A stretch of 64,000 nucleotides of DNA from Thiohalobacter sp. (GCF_027000115.1 NZ_JALTON010000061.1:1-64000); one strand, 5' to 3'. Shown: positions 51,136-61,355, numbered from the stretch's first letter. Notes: generated from the sequence alone by a model not told the origin. Made by a program: numbers and translations.

Positions 51136-52119
51136 TCAGTGCCCTTCTTCCCAGTCACTGTCGGCCGCATACCAGGGGAGGTTGAATGCGGCGAAGGTTC
51201 GGCGTAAGCGGCGTGCCTGATCCGGGCTTACCCGGCTGCGCCAGGCGTCGCGCATGGCCAGACTGTCACGGTGGGTGTCATAGGCATCGTTCCGTTCCGG
51301 ATTCGCCCGGCTCCGCGCCTGCAGCCGTTCCTCCAGCTCTGGTGTCCACTCCAGCCCGGCCCACTCGGCCAGTTCGCGGAAACGGGATGCCGGCTCCGTG
51401 CACAGTGCCTCGTAGTGCACCAGCCGGACGTTCTCGTGGCTCTGGACGATCCGGGCGAGCGCGGCCATCGCGGCACCCTGGATCAGGCCCTGCATCGACC
51501 AGAAATCCTGCTCGTCGACGGCAGGTCCTGCGATACCGGCCGTCTCCAGGAACCGTCGAGCTTCCCTTGCGTCCTGCTGGCCGGACCAGCCCAGCCGCCG
51601 GAAGCTGTCCGCTGTTGCTGCCGGATGGCGTAGCAGAATCAGGCAGCGGGCCCGAAAGGCCTTCAGCAGCCAGTCGGCCGCAAAGGGATTGACCTCCTTG
51701 ATGACGACTCTTTTGCCACGGCGACATGAGAGCGCCCACTGGGCGGGCATGCGGACAACGCCGGAGATGAAGTCGGGGATGCCGTGGAAGGCCAGCCGGG
51801 CGCGAAACGCCTCCCTGGCCGAGACGTTGTCGGCAGTCAGGAAGCGCAATGCGCCCTGCGCCCCGTCGAACTGCAGGGCATGCTGGGTCAGGGGCTCGCG
51901 GAGATAGAGGGCATTGCCCGCATGACCCAGAATGTCACCGGCCCAGCTCGAGCCGCTGCGTGGGAGCGAAAGAATCAGCAGCGGCGGAGCCTGTGGTGGC
52001 ACCAGGCGACCGATCCAGCGGCTCGCCACGCCGAGGCCAGCCCAGTCCACCGGGCTCGGGGAAGCCGGCAGCAGCCGGCCCAGCAGGGGCAGGGTGCGCA
52101 AGGCCATGGTCAGAAGCAT
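51136..52119 (-). CDS. Sulfotransferase family protein 7
   Basis: A 327-residue P-loop protein. PAPS loop LILSLPRSGSSWAGDIL (about 36-52); second block CLILLRHPAATADSFRRLGW. I take ATG 52119 as the start; a TTG at 52149 would add ten residues, and neither has a convincing ribosome site. It is the first gene of the minus-strand operon running to 40183. Acceptor unknown. Confidence 0.78.
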   Translation of the reverse strand: MLLTMALRTLPLLGRLLPASPSPVDWAGLGVASRWIGRLVPPQAPPLLILSLPRSGSSWAGDILGHAGNALYLREPLTQHALQFDGAQGALRFLTADNVSAREAFRARLAFHGIPDFISGVVRMPAQWALSCRRGKRVVIKEVNPFAADWLLKAFRARCLILLRHPAATADSFRRLGWSGQQDAREARRFLETAGIAGPAVDEQDFWSMQGLIQGAAMAALARIVQSHENVRLVHYEALCTEPASRFRELAEWAGLEWTPELEERLQARSRANPERNDAYDTHRDSLAMRDAWRSRVSPDQARRLRRTFAAFNLPWYAADSDWEEGH

Positions 52120-52361
52120 CCGGCCCGATGGGCCCGGCTGGGGGGGCAATAGGCTGGGCGGAAAGGGTGCGCGGGCATGGACAATGATATGGGCAGCATC
52201 GGCTCGCCAGTATACTCAGAGGTGGCATGGCAAGGCGACCTTCCGATCGGGGATCTCGCCGGGACCATGCCCCGTATGGACCGACTGCTTTCCGGCGTGG
52301 TTCGCACGAAGCCCAGGCGGCTGGTAGCATGCCATGCTCGCAGGCTTCGGGGAGGTCGTCA
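52120..52361. promoter_or_regulatory. Divergent intergenic region between two sulfotransferase genes
   Basis: A 242-base gap that should carry promoters for both directions. A TATACT hexamer at 52211-52216 could be a -10 for the plus-strand gene, but no good -35 is present. Nothing else stands out. Confidence 0.3.
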
Positions 52362-53309
52362 GTGTCGTACAGGCAAGCGCCAGGACCGGTGTTCATTGTG
52401 GGCGCACCCCGCTCGGGAACGACCCTGTTGCAGTTCATGCTCAGATCGCATCCCGATCTGTCGTTGCCCACGGCCGAGAGCCATTTCATCATTCCGCTGT
52501 GGCGGCGACGGGCCGAGTTCGGCGACCTCTCTACCCGTGACGGGGTCAGGAGGGTCCTGGCAGAGATGCAGCGGTTGCGGCCGCGCTTTCTGGCCGAGGA
52601 TCTGCACGGCGTGCGCTTCGATGTCGAGGCGCTGGCTGCGCGATTTCACCAGGAGGGCCGTGACAGCATACCGGCCCTGATCGACGGGCTGTTCGCGGCC
52701 AATGCGGCGGGCGAGGGCAAGTCACGCTGGGGGGACAAGACCCCCTATTATGTCCTCCACCTGCCACTGCTGGCCGAGTTGTTTCCGGATGCCCGCTTTG
52801 TTCACATCATCCGCGACGGCCGGGATGCCGCCCTGTCCATGCGGGCTCGGGCCAGGGACCTCAATGTGTACAACCTTTATCACGCCGCCAAGATCTGGGA
52901 ACAGTACGTCGAGGCGGGCCAGACCGAGGGTGCCCGGCTCGGCCCGCAACGTTACTTCGAGCTTCGCTACGAAGATCTACTGAGCGACCAGGAGGGCAGC
53001 GTACGGCGTATCTGCGAATTTCTCGACCTCCCTTTCAGTTCGGCGGTGATCGAGTTCCGCAAAGCGCGCGCCGAGGGGGGCAAGACTCCCCTGCTGGCGC
53101 GTGACATCGATGCCGGCAACGCGGAGAAGTGGCGGCAGCGGATGACACCCCGGCAGCTGGCACTGTTCGAGGGTGCGGCAAAGGATACCCTGCTGCGCAA
53201 TGGTTATCCGCTGGCCACCCCGGCACGGCGGCCGCCATTGCCGGTCCGGGCCGCCCTGCGGGCGCACAACCGCCTGCTGCGCTGGATCAATATCCGCGTC
53301 AACGGCTGA
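52362..53309 (+). CDS. Sulfotransferase family protein 8
   Basis: A 315-residue protein. PAPS loop VFIVGAPRSGTTLLQFMLRSHP (split: VFIVGAPRSGTT near residues 9-20), GDKTPYYVLHLPLLAELFPDARF, HIIRDGRDAALSM and YEDLLSD. The start is GTG 52362, six bases after GGGAGG; an ATG at 52329 is possible. Its last 11 bases overlap the opposing glycosyltransferase gene. It has the best match of the set to the general Sulfotransfer_3 profile pattern. Confidence 0.85.
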   Translation: MSYRQAPGPVFIVGAPRSGTTLLQFMLRSHPDLSLPTAESHFIIPLWRRRAEFGDLSTRDGVRRVLAEMQRLRPRFLAEDLHGVRFDVEALAARFHQEGRDSIPALIDGLFAANAAGEGKSRWGDKTPYYVLHLPLLAELFPDARFVHIIRDGRDAALSMRARARDLNVYNLYHAAKIWEQYVEAGQTEGARLGPQRYFELRYEDLLSDQEGSVRRICEFLDLPFSSAVIEFRKARAEGGKTPLLARDIDAGNAEKWRQRMTPRQLALFEGAAKDTLLRNGYPLATPARRPPLPVRAALRAHNRLLRWINIRVNG

Positions 53310-54543
53310 CGCCGTCTCCTCCCTTTCCCAGCAGCCGGTCGTAGACGGCCTGTACCCGATCGGCGTGGGTCTCCACCGCGAAGGTGGCGAGGGCATGCTC
53401 GCGTGCTGCAGCGCCCAGCCGGTGACCCAGTCCGGGGTCGTCGTGCAGGCGGCGGATGCACCGGGCCAGGTCCTCGGCATCACCCGGCCGGAACAGCAGG
53501 GCCGTGCGTTCGTGCTCGGCCATTTCCCTGGCGCCGCCATGGGCAGGAGCCACCAGCGGCCGGCCCAGAGCCAGTGATTCGATGACCACCGTCCCGAGCG
53601 GTTCGGGCGAGGTGGAGGCAGACACGACCACGTCCAGGCTGTTGTAGACCTCGGGCATGTTCGACTCGTGTCCGGTGAACAGGACCTGCCCCCCGAGTCC
53701 CTCCTCGCGTACCCGCTGGTGCAGTTTCTGTTCGTATTCCCGGCAGTCATCCGGGGTGCCGCCGATGATGGCCATGCGCAGTTCCGGCGCGAGGTCTGCC
53801 AGCCGCTTCGCTGCGTCGAGAAACAGTTCCTGCCCCTTCCAGGGGATCAGCAGCCCGACCAGTCCCACCACGAAATCGTCCTCGCCGAGGCCGTGTCGGC
53901 GGCGGAAGGCCATGCGATCCGTGTCCAGCGGCAGGGCATCCAGTTCGATGCCGTCGTAGATCACGGTGCGCCGTTCCTCGGGCACGCCCAGCCGGCCGAT
54001 GCCTTCCGAGATCCAGTGCGATACCGGGATGAAGTGGTCCGGCAGGCGGTAGCTCCAGCCCATCATCCGGGAGCCGCTCTGGTCGCCGCGCACATGCTGA
54101 ACGGCGGGAATGCGCAATATCCGCGCCACCAGCAGCGCAGCACGATTGCACAGGGGCTCGTTGTTGGCGTGAATCAGCGCGGCGCGGGCACGCCAGGATG
54201 TCCACAGCAGGCCGAGGAAGAAGGGCAGGAAGTTGGCGACATCATCGAGCCGGGCCAGCAGCTGGTTGAGCACCGCGCCTGCCAGCGGCCGGTCCAGCCA
54301 GCCGGATTCGGCCAGCCGGCGCCGCATGCCCACCACGTCGAGGTGGCGATCGGGGATGTGGCGCCAGTCAGCCTCGGCACTGATGCCCTCGTACTCGGGT
54401 CCGGTGCGGCCGGTGACCACCAGCGGCCGGTAGCGGGCCGGGTCCAGGTTGCGCACCAGGTGGCGCATGCAGATGGCGGCGCCGCCGTAGCCGATGCCGT
54501 TTTCGACATAGACCACGGTGCGCGGTGTCGGGCTCTGGCTCAT
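53299..54543 (-). CDS. Glycosyltransferase, GT4 family
   Basis: A 414-residue GT4 enzyme. N-terminal VVYVENGIGYGGAAICMRHLV, then VGLVGLLIPWKGQELFLDA and ASTSPEPLGTVVIESLALGRPLVAP (EX7E motif). ATG overlaps the upstream GT2 gene stop. It is the final gene of the minus-strand operon that starts at 62469. Confidence 0.9.
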   Translation of the reverse strand: MSQSPTPRTVVYVENGIGYGGAAICMRHLVRNLDPARYRPLVVTGRTGPEYEGISAEADWRHIPDRHLDVVGMRRRLAESGWLDRPLAGAVLNQLLARLDDVANFLPFFLGLLWTSWRARAALIHANNEPLCNRAALLVARILRIPAVQHVRGDQSGSRMMGWSYRLPDHFIPVSHWISEGIGRLGVPEERRTVIYDGIELDALPLDTDRMAFRRRHGLGEDDFVVGLVGLLIPWKGQELFLDAAKRLADLAPELRMAIIGGTPDDCREYEQKLHQRVREEGLGGQVLFTGHESNMPEVYNSLDVVVSASTSPEPLGTVVIESLALGRPLVAPAHGGAREMAEHERTALLFRPGDAEDLARCIRRLHDDPGLGHRLGAAAREHALATFAVETHADRVQAVYDRLLGKGGDGVSR

Positions 54544-55535
54544 GAGTCTCCCTTGAGTGTTCGGCGGGCGCGGCGCAGACCTTCGGTCAGCGGCGGGGGC
54601 AGGGCGGCCAGCAGCCAGAAGACCGCAGCGCGCGGCGAGGGCCGGCTGCGGAAACTGGCGGCGAAGGCGCGACGCGCCTCGTCACGCTCGTCGTGATTCA
54701 GGCGATGGTAGCCCAGAACCCAGCAGGCGCGCGCGATACCGGCCTCGATGTCGATGCCCTGTTCCTCCAGCGCGGGCTGCTCGAAATCGCGCAGCGACTG
54801 CATCACCCGCACCAGATCGCGCAGCATGGGTGCCTCGTCGCGGGTGGCATTGGCACCGTGCTGCCGGCGCAGCATCATGACCTCGGGCAGCATGACGATC
54901 GGGTGCTGCAGCGCGATGCGTACCCAGAGTTCCAGATCCTCGCCATAGCGGATGTCCGTGCGAAAGCCACCAAGCGCCCTCAGGATGTCGCGCCGGGCCA
55001 GTACCGTGCCGGTGGGAATGAAGTTCTTTTCCAGCAGCCGGGCGGCGGCGCGGGGCACCGGGTGCTCGTCGAAGGCCTCGCGCAGGCCGTGCCGGGCGAG
55101 GACGGAGTCGCATATGACGGCATCGTGGGCGTCGATTTCACGCATGTCGCCGGCGACGAGCGCTACGTCGGGATGTCGGGCCAGCACCGCGAACTGGCGT
55201 TCGAGGCGGTCCGGAAGCCACTGGTCGTCGGCATCCAGGAAGGCAATCCAGTCGCCGCCGGCTGCCTCGATGCCGCGGTTGCGGGCGGCGGAAGGCCCCT
55301 GGTTGGACTGTTCGATCAGGCGGATGCCCTCGCCGAGCGCGCGCACCCGCTCCGCGGTGTGGTCGCGGGAGCCATCATCGACCACGATGATTTCGCTGAC
55401 CGGCACCGTCTGGGCACGGATGCTGGCGATGGCATCGGCGATGAAACCGGCGCTGTTGTACGCGGGGATGACGGCGCTGATGCGCGGTGGCGGGGATTCA
55501 GGCAAGGGGTGACCTCGGGCAGTGCTCAGCGCCAC
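54540..55535 (-). CDS. Glycosyltransferase, GT2 family
   Basis: A 331-residue GT2 enzyme with ISAVIPAYNSAGFIADAI, IIVVDDGSRDHT, AFLDADDQW (DxD near 100) and YGEDLELWVRIAL. The start is probably GTG 55535, overlapping the lyase gene by ten bases; a TTG at 55505 with a GAGG site is an alternative. Donor unknown. Confidence 0.88.
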   Translation of the reverse strand: MALSTARGHPLPESPPPRISAVIPAYNSAGFIADAIASIRAQTVPVSEIIVVDDGSRDHTAERVRALGEGIRLIEQSNQGPSAARNRGIEAAGGDWIAFLDADDQWLPDRLERQFAVLARHPDVALVAGDMREIDAHDAVICDSVLARHGLREAFDEHPVPRAAARLLEKNFIPTGTVLARRDILRALGGFRTDIRYGEDLELWVRIALQHPIVMLPEVMMLRRQHGANATRDEAPMLRDLVRVMQSLRDFEQPALEEQGIDIEAGIARACWVLGYHRLNHDERDEARRAFAASFRSRPSPRAAVFWLLAALPPPLTEGLRRARRTLKGDS

Positions 55536-58500
55536 TCGAACTCGACGACATTGGACAGTGCACTCAGGTTACGGTCCGAATCCCAGCTGCACAAGGCGAT
55601 GTACCAGGTTCCGGGCGGCAACTCGGCCAGCGGCTGGTCCCGGTCCAGCCCGAACCAGGTGTGCGGCCGGATGTGGGTGAGGCGAAAGCGTTCGCGGGTC
55701 CCGGCCGGACCGGGCAGGGGTTCGCCGGCGACATGCTCCGCCATCCAGAAGGCGTTCACCCGATGCCAGTCGGGATGGGCGCGGGGCTGGTCCGGGTCCT
55801 CGCCCTGCACGCTCTTCGGGTCGATCTCGTAGCGGTCCTTGCGGCGCCGGCGTTTTTTCTGGTCACCCAGAACCTGGTTTTCTACCTCGGCCACGATGCG
55901 GGCCTTGGCAGCGGCACGATCCGGATGATCGGTGGGTGCCCAGGCCACGATGGGCTTGCGGCTGATCTTCACGAAATAACGGCTGGCGCGACCGCTCGGG
56001 CCATCATCCGCGGGACTGGTCCAGGTCAGGGTAACGCCGTTGTCGGTCACGGCCTCGACAGCGAGATCGGTGACGTGTTCGGGTGGCCGATGGCTGCGTT
56101 TCGGCCGCACCTTCTGTTCCCAGGCCAGCGTCTGTGTGAACCAGCTCGGACTTTGGTTGCGAAACTGCTCGAAGGCGCGGTAGCGATCCAGCAGTGCCTG
56201 CCAGCCGCTGTAGTGGAACAGCACCGGCCACATCTGTACGTGGCGGTCGTGACGCTGAGGGTTCAGGGCGCGCGGCCCGATGCCGAGCAGGGCATTGGGC
56301 ATGTGAGTGATCTGGTTGACCATGGCAAGGCGGGGATAGAAGATCACGTGATGGGCGAAATAGTCGCCCTGACCCCAGAGCCCGTCGAGGATGCGCTCGT
56401 CGTCGTAATGCTTGTAGGCCTCGTGCAGGGCCAGCGTGCCCTGCGCCTCCATCCAGGTCTTGGCCCAGGAGGTGTAAATCTCCTCGTCAGCTCGCAACAG
56501 ATCCAGGTCGACATGGTTGCTGACCCGCCGGGCGAGCGAATCCGGCAGAATGCGGAGCAGTGCCCCGGGCGCCACATCCCAGCGGGTCAACTGACCGTGC
56601 CGGTGGCGCAGCAGCGCCAGCATGCGCCGCAGTTGCCAGCGGGCATAGAGATCCATGACCGGGCTGCCGGTGGCCTGCAGTCCGGCGAGATTCGTATAGA
56701 GCATCCAGCTGTAGACACGGGCATAGTGCCCCCGGCGCATGGCCTCGGGATCCCGCTCGAACAGGGTCACATCGTCGAGCGGCCGCGTCTCGCCGCGGAA
56801 CAGGTGGCGGTGCTGAAAATTCAGATCCCAGTTGACGAAGCCATGGATGCTGTCCAGCGCGCGCCGGTCGCCGGTGAGATAGTAGTACTCGAAGATCTGG
56901 AACAGCGCATAGTGTTCATGGTCGGGCAGCCACTTGTAGCGATTGAAGTAGCTGGTCCCGCCGAGCCGTGGCCCCTGTTCCGGCTGCGCCTTCGGACCGA
57001 GGCCCCAGAGGCGGAAGTCCTTGGGTCCGAAGGCGGTGAGCCGGTTCCAGGCGGCGAGTTGCCGATCCAGAGCCTTCAGTCGTTCCGCGCCCTCGCCGAA
57101 GCGCAGCCGATTGTCGCGGTAATGCCAGCCGGGGTTGTGCGAGATCAACCAGCGGCTGGTCGCCAGATCGTGCTCGAACTCGATCGGGTCACCGCTCGCG
57201 AGCGCGTCCAGCCAGGCCGAGTTGAGGCTCTCGTGATGGCCGCCGGAATTGTAGCCGCGCGCATTGCCGAAGCGGCGATAACCCGCCAGTTCCGGGACCC
57301 AGTGGCCATCCTGTGCGCGACGTTTGCGCAGGCGGACATCGCTGGCTTCGGGGCTGAACTCGAAGTACCAGACCTCGCTGTCCGCGTACCAGGCATTGGG
57401 TGCGCGCGCGAACAGCGGATATTCGAACGCCAGCGCATAACGATGCGCGGCCTCCGGATCCATGGGGCCGTCGGAGAGGAACAAGAGCAGGTCGTTCAGG
57501 GTGCGTTCGCCAAAATCCAGGTCATAGGGTTCCGGCGCCGCGGGATCACGGGCATGGAAGGCGGCCGCCAGGCGGCCATTGCGCAGACGCAGTGCACGCG
57601 GTCCCTCCTGCCAGATATAGCGCAGGGTCACGCCTACGCTGCCCCGGGCAGAGCGGGCAAGCAGATACCGCAGCGGACGATCCGACGCCCGGGTGCCGCC
57701 GTCCGCGGTCAGGACCAGCTGGCCGGGCCGGGCAAATTGCTTGCGGCCCTGACGGACCTCGCGCGGCATGCCCTGCAGCGCCTCGAGGTCGCGTGCGACC
57801 AGGGTCACGGCCTCCTCTCCGCGCCCGACGACCGCTTCCACTGTATCTCCCAGCGCCAGCGGCAGCTCCAGGCGCGCCTCGCTGAACGGATACATCCATT
57901 GCGGCTGGCGCGGTTCGGAATTCTCCAGAGAGGATTCGATGCGCACCAGGGGGCTGTTGGCGTGAACATGGAGGCGCGTGGTGTGGCGATAGAAGCCGGG
58001 CAGTGGCGGGCTGCCGTCGCGCGGCAGGAAGTCGCCTTCCAGGCGCACGACCAGATGCAGCGGCCCTTGCTGCTCGATTTCCAGGTTCTCGACCCGGGCC
58101 CGGTAGTCACGGGCGGGGATGCTCGCGCGTTCCTCGCTGACATCACGGCTCCAGCCGTGGGTATTCCAGGACTTGCCGGTGAAATGCCGGAAACGGTCGA
58201 CAGCCTGACCGGTGAGCACCAGTCCGCCGTCGGGGGCGGTGTCCAGCAGTGCCCTGCCACGATAGCGGATCCGTCCCGGAGAAACGCCCTGGCCGGGTTC
58301 CAGGTCCAGTTGCAGCAGCCCGTTGTCGATCGTCAGCCCCTTGGCGGTGCGGCTGACCCGGATGCCGGGCCGCAGGGGGGTACCGTCGCCGGCATTGTCG
58401 AGGAACAGCCGCTTGCGTTCGTGGGCCGCGATGTCGAGTTGACAGTCCAGCAGCAGCCAGCGCACCGAATCGTCGCGGGCCGCGTGGCGGCTCAGGACAT

Positions 58501-58765
58501 GAAATTCGCAGGGAACCGCCCGGCCCTGTTCATCCGTAACCCGCAGACGGTCGGTCCTGTCCAGCACGCCGGGCGGGAAGGGCACGCCGCTGGTGAAGGG
58601 CCAGCGCTCCCGGTCGACTCCGGCGGTCTCGCGGACCTCCAGCGGCAGGCGGAAGTGCCGGCCGTCCCAGTCGTAGTCGGCGCGGTCGCGACGCAATGCG
58701 GCCTGCGTCGCCGTGACCGCCAGCAGCAGACAGACGAGCAAGGGGATACGGGCGCGCAGGGTCAC
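55526..58765 (-). CDS. Secreted PcRGLX/YetA-like polysaccharide lyase candidate
   Basis: A 1079-residue exported protein. Signal peptide ends near TATQA (about residue 22). Residues about 30-130 resemble the N-terminal RIFT barrel of the PcRGLX/YetA group (PFTSGVPFPPGVLD, EFHVLSRHAARDDSVRWLLLDCQ). The large middle part (about 450-850) is helical and aromatic and fits an alpha/alpha toroid (KWLPDHEHYALFQIFEYYYLTGD). A fibronectin-III-like unit follows near 890-950 (HVTDLAVEAVTDNGVTLTWTSP), split by a lysine/arginine-rich insert. Members of this group include rhamnogalacturonan exolyases and ulvan lyases, the latter acting on a sulfated polymer. Catalytic residues cannot be assigned by eye. GTG overlaps the upstream stop. 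Confidence 0.62.
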   Translation of the reverse strand: MTLRARIPLLVCLLLAVTATQAALRRDRADYDWDGRHFRLPLEVRETAGVDRERWPFTSGVPFPPGVLDRTDRLRVTDEQGRAVPCEFHVLSRHAARDDSVRWLLLDCQLDIAAHERKRLFLDNAGDGTPLRPGIRVSRTAKGLTIDNGLLQLDLEPGQGVSPGRIRYRGRALLDTAPDGGLVLTGQAVDRFRHFTGKSWNTHGWSRDVSEERASIPARDYRARVENLEIEQQGPLHLVVRLEGDFLPRDGSPPLPGFYRHTTRLHVHANSPLVRIESSLENSEPRQPQWMYPFSEARLELPLALGDTVEAVVGRGEEAVTLVARDLEALQGMPREVRQGRKQFARPGQLVLTADGGTRASDRPLRYLLARSARGSVGVTLRYIWQEGPRALRLRNGRLAAAFHARDPAAPEPYDLDFGERTLNDLLLFLSDGPMDPEAAHRYALAFEYPLFARAPNAWYADSEVWYFEFSPEASDVRLRKRRAQDGHWVPELAGYRRFGNARGYNSGGHHESLNSAWLDALASGDPIEFEHDLATSRWLISHNPGWHYRDNRLRFGEGAERLKALDRQLAAWNRLTAFGPKDFRLWGLGPKAQPEQGPRLGGTSYFNRYKWLPDHEHYALFQIFEYYYLTGDRRALDSIHGFVNWDLNFQHRHLFRGETRPLDDVTLFERDPEAMRRGHYARVYSWMLYTNLAGLQATGSPVMDLYARWQLRRMLALLRHRHGQLTRWDVAPGALLRILPDSLARRVSNHVDLDLLRADEEIYTSWAKTWMEAQGTLALHEAYKHYDDERILDGLWGQGDYFAHHVIFYPRLAMVNQITHMPNALLGIGPRALNPQRHDRHVQMWPVLFHYSGWQALLDRYRAFEQFRNQSPSWFTQTLAWEQKVRPKRSHRPPEHVTDLAVEAVTDNGVTLTWTSPADDGPSGRASRYFVKISRKPIVAWAPTDHPDRAAAKARIVAEVENQVLGDQKKRRRRKDRYEIDPKSVQGEDPDQPRAHPDWHRVNAFWMAEHVAGEPLPGPAGTRERFRLTHIRPHTWFGLDRDQPLAELPPGTWYIALCSWDSDRNLSALSNVVEFEWR

Positions 58766-60135
58766 GGAACTGCCCCCCGGATCAGCCTGGCCTGGATCAG
58801 CCGGTCGGCCCCCCTGCGTTGCTCGAACACCAGCAGCGCAGTCTTGCCGCGCCCCGCCAGGACGGGGTGTGATGGCAAGGCCTCGCCCTGGTGCAGGACC
58901 GGCCAGTCGCCGTCCACGAGCAGGCGACGGCCTTCCCGGTCGATAAAGTTGCCGATGATGCGCCGGGCATGAATCGATCCGGCGCGGCTGTCTCCGACTG
59001 CTGCGACCAGAAAACCTGCACCGAACGCAGTGGCGGCCACCGGTCCTTCCATGCCCAGCGCGGCCCGGAACAGGCTGAAGACCCGGCTCGGATCCCAGCC
59101 GGCGCCGAATTTGCGCGGCTCCGTGTTCGGATTCGGCAGGAAGGCGAGCCGATCAGCGGGAAGGATTGCACCGGACACATGGCTGTTGCCGCGGTTGATG
59201 ATGCTGCGCCCGGTCAGGAGCACGCGGTCCCCGTTCCGCGCCAGGCCGCCTTCGTTCCTTGCCAGGCCGTTCGACGGCGCGGCGCTGACAGCCGTTGCCA
59301 CCAGCCGGTCCCCGCGCAGTTCCAGCCGTGCCACGCGGCGGGTGATGCCGCCGCGATTCCCGGGCGCCCAGTTGGCCTCGTCGTGCCAGGTCAGGAACCA
59401 GGCGCCACCCTCCGGGTCGGTCTCGATCACCTCCGCGCGTCCCCCCGTGAGCACGAGGGCATCCTGCTGGCCCGCGCGCAGCGGCTGGCGCCCCGTGCCC
59501 CAGCCCGGTGTGTAGCCATGCCAGTCGGCGGCATCGGGTGCCTGATTGAGGACGGGGCCCAGAAACCGCACCTTGCCGGCAGGAGGCACCAGCGCCGCAT
59601 GCAGCCGATAGAAACCGTGGTCATCGGTTTGCTGCCAGACCACCAGGAAACCGCGCCTTCCCGCCGTTGCCGCCACCGGGAGCGCGGCATTCGCAGAGCC
59701 GGTCGCCAGGACCAATCCGCACCCGGGATGCGGCTCGCCGCCGGCATCCAGCCGCGCGGCATAGACATCCCAGTCGTGCCCATTGCGGAAGTCCTGCCAG
59801 ACCACCAGTCCCTGACGGCCGTTGCTCGCCAGCCGGGGGTGTTCCTGACTGCCGGCGGCATCGCACAGGGTCGTCACCGGCCGGCGCGGATTCGCGCTCG
59901 CATCCAGAACCTGGAGTTCGAGGCCGGCACCCGGGCCGCCCGCGTGATCCTGCCCCCTTTGCCAGACCACGACATAACCCTCATGCAGGGCAACGACGTC
60001 CGGGCTGTAATGCAACCCCCGGGGGGCGCCCAGGGTGACGGGTGCGGAGACGGACACCAGGGGAGGCGCCGCGCCGATGCCGGCCGGGAGCAACCCCAGC
60101 AGCAGGGACAGCAGCCGGACCTTCTGCATACTCAT
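58762..60135 (-). CDS. Secreted beta-propeller-like protein of unknown function
   Basis: A 457-residue protein with a signal peptide (to about residue 22, ending GIGA). The mature part repeats short beta-rich units of the form G-x-L-V-V-W-Q (GYVVVWQRG, GLVVWQDFRNGHDWDVYAARL, FLVVWQQTDDHGFYRLHAAL), like sialidase/BNR or similar propeller blades. I do not recognise a family. It is coupled (ATGA and GTGA) to the lyase candidate and to the next propeller gene. Confidence 0.7.
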   Translation of the reverse strand: MSMQKVRLLSLLLGLLPAGIGAAPPLVSVSAPVTLGAPRGLHYSPDVVALHEGYVVVWQRGQDHAGGPGAGLELQVLDASANPRRPVTTLCDAAGSQEHPRLASNGRQGLVVWQDFRNGHDWDVYAARLDAGGEPHPGCGLVLATGSANAALPVAATAGRRGFLVVWQQTDDHGFYRLHAALVPPAGKVRFLGPVLNQAPDAADWHGYTPGWGTGRQPLRAGQQDALVLTGGRAEVIETDPEGGAWFLTWHDEANWAPGNRGGITRRVARLELRGDRLVATAVSAAPSNGLARNEGGLARNGDRVLLTGRSIINRGNSHVSGAILPADRLAFLPNPNTEPRKFGAGWDPSRVFSLFRAALGMEGPVAATAFGAGFLVAAVGDSRAGSIHARRIIGNFIDREGRRLLVDGDWPVLHQGEALPSHPVLAGRGKTALLVFEQRRGADRLIQARLIRGAVP

Positions 60136-61355
60136 CGGGAGGGTGCTCTCGCTCGCTCAAGACGGTAGATTCGCGTGGGCAGCAGCCCGACACCGGCATG
60201 GTACTGGGTCATGCCGCGCCAGGGATAGAGAAGGCCGTAAAGGCCGCCGCGGCGGTCGTTGCCGAGGAGGTGGCAGTTCATGAACACGGTCAGCTTTCCA
60301 TGTGGCCGGAGCTGGCCGTCGATGCCGGGCTCGAACAGTGCCGGACCGCGGCTGCGATTGGGGTGTACGCTGGCATGGTCCCAGCGCCCGTTTCGCATCA
60401 GAGTGGCGGTGAATGCCGCCATGTCGAACGGGATCCTGCGGATGTCGTATTCGTCGCCACCGGACAGGTAGAGCGCCGGGGCCTGCATGTCCATGGCCAG
60501 GCCGGAGGGCGTGTTGATGTAGGCCTGCAGGGGCGTGGTATCGCCGAGTTCGAGCGGCTTGCGCCGGCCGACCACCCTGCCGGCGACGTGGGTGGCGCGG
60601 CCGTCCTGCACACGAATCACGACGTCCGGGCTCCGGGACATGAAATAGACCCGGCCTGCTGCATCGGTGCCGCCATGCACAATATGCAGGGTTGGTGGTT
60701 TGCCCGGACGGTGCGCGGTGCTCTCCGGCCAGTCGGCGACCCGGGTGATGCGCGAGCCGTCGGGCGAAACCCGGTAGGCTGCGTGATAGCTGCCCACCCA
60801 AAGATACCCGCTGCCATCCACGGCAATGCCCACTGCCGAGGGCAGCAGGAAGTCCCGGGGCCGGGCGCTTTCGCCCAGGCGCAGCCGGGTGTTGCCCCCG
60901 CCGACCCAGCTCTCGGTGAACCAGCCCCGGTCGGTGCGATAAAGCCGTCGAATGCGGTTGTTGCCGTCGTCGAAGACGAATACCTGGTCGTCACCGCAGG
61001 TCATGTCGAAGGCGCCCAGGTAGCCACCGTGCCCCAGCCGGAATTCGGCCGATTCGCCTGGTCCTTCGTGATAGCCGGGGCGACCGCTGCCGGCGACGTG
61101 CCGGCGCAGGCCATCGGGCTGGATGATGTCGATCCAGTGCTCGCCGGCGATGAAACGGTTGCCTTGCCCATCCTCGCATACCACCAGCCCGCCACCACCG
61201 GAAGCCGCAGCCGGACCGGTTTCGGGGCCGCCTCCGAGGGGCTGGGTGAAAGGGGCGAGCACCCAGCGCTCGTCCGGCGGCTCGGGGGTCGCCGTGGCCA
61301 GCGGCAGCCAGAGCAGCGCACACAGCAGGAAGGCAGCGCGATCAGTGCTGTGCAT
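60132..61355 (-). CDS. Secreted NHL-like beta-propeller protein
   Basis: A 407-residue protein with signal peptide (to about residue 22, ending ATA). Blade-like repeats such as GNRFIAGEHWIDIIQPDG, DQVFVFDDGNNRIRRL, AVGIAVDGSGYLWVGSYHAAYRVSPDG resemble NHL/SMP-30-type propellers. Some such proteins bind or cleave sugars, but no active site is evident. It overlaps the kelch-like gene upstream by 14 bases. Confidence 0.7.
   Translation of the reverse strand: MHSTDRAAFLLCALLWLPLATATPEPPDERWVLAPFTQPLGGGPETGPAAASGGGGLVVCEDGQGNRFIAGEHWIDIIQPDGLRRHVAGSGRPGYHEGPGESAEFRLGHGGYLGAFDMTCGDDQVFVFDDGNNRIRRLYRTDRGWFTESWVGGGNTRLRLGESARPRDFLLPSAVGIAVDGSGYLWVGSYHAAYRVSPDGSRITRVADWPESTAHRPGKPPTLHIVHGGTDAAGRVYFMSRSPDVVIRVQDGRATHVAGRVVGRRKPLELGDTTPLQAYINTPSGLAMDMQAPALYLSGGDEYDIRRIPFDMAAFTATLMRNGRWDHASVHPNRSRGPALFEPGIDGQLRPHGKLTVFMNCHLLGNDRRGGLYGLLYPWRGMTQYHAGVGLLPTRIYRLERARAPSR

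Noticed and set aside
55487-58972. A 1161-codon open frame on the plus strand opposite the lyase candidate
   Set aside because: It mirrors the codon pattern of the minus-strand gene in GC-rich DNA, has no domain, signal peptide or ribosome site, and the minus-strand protein has clear structure.
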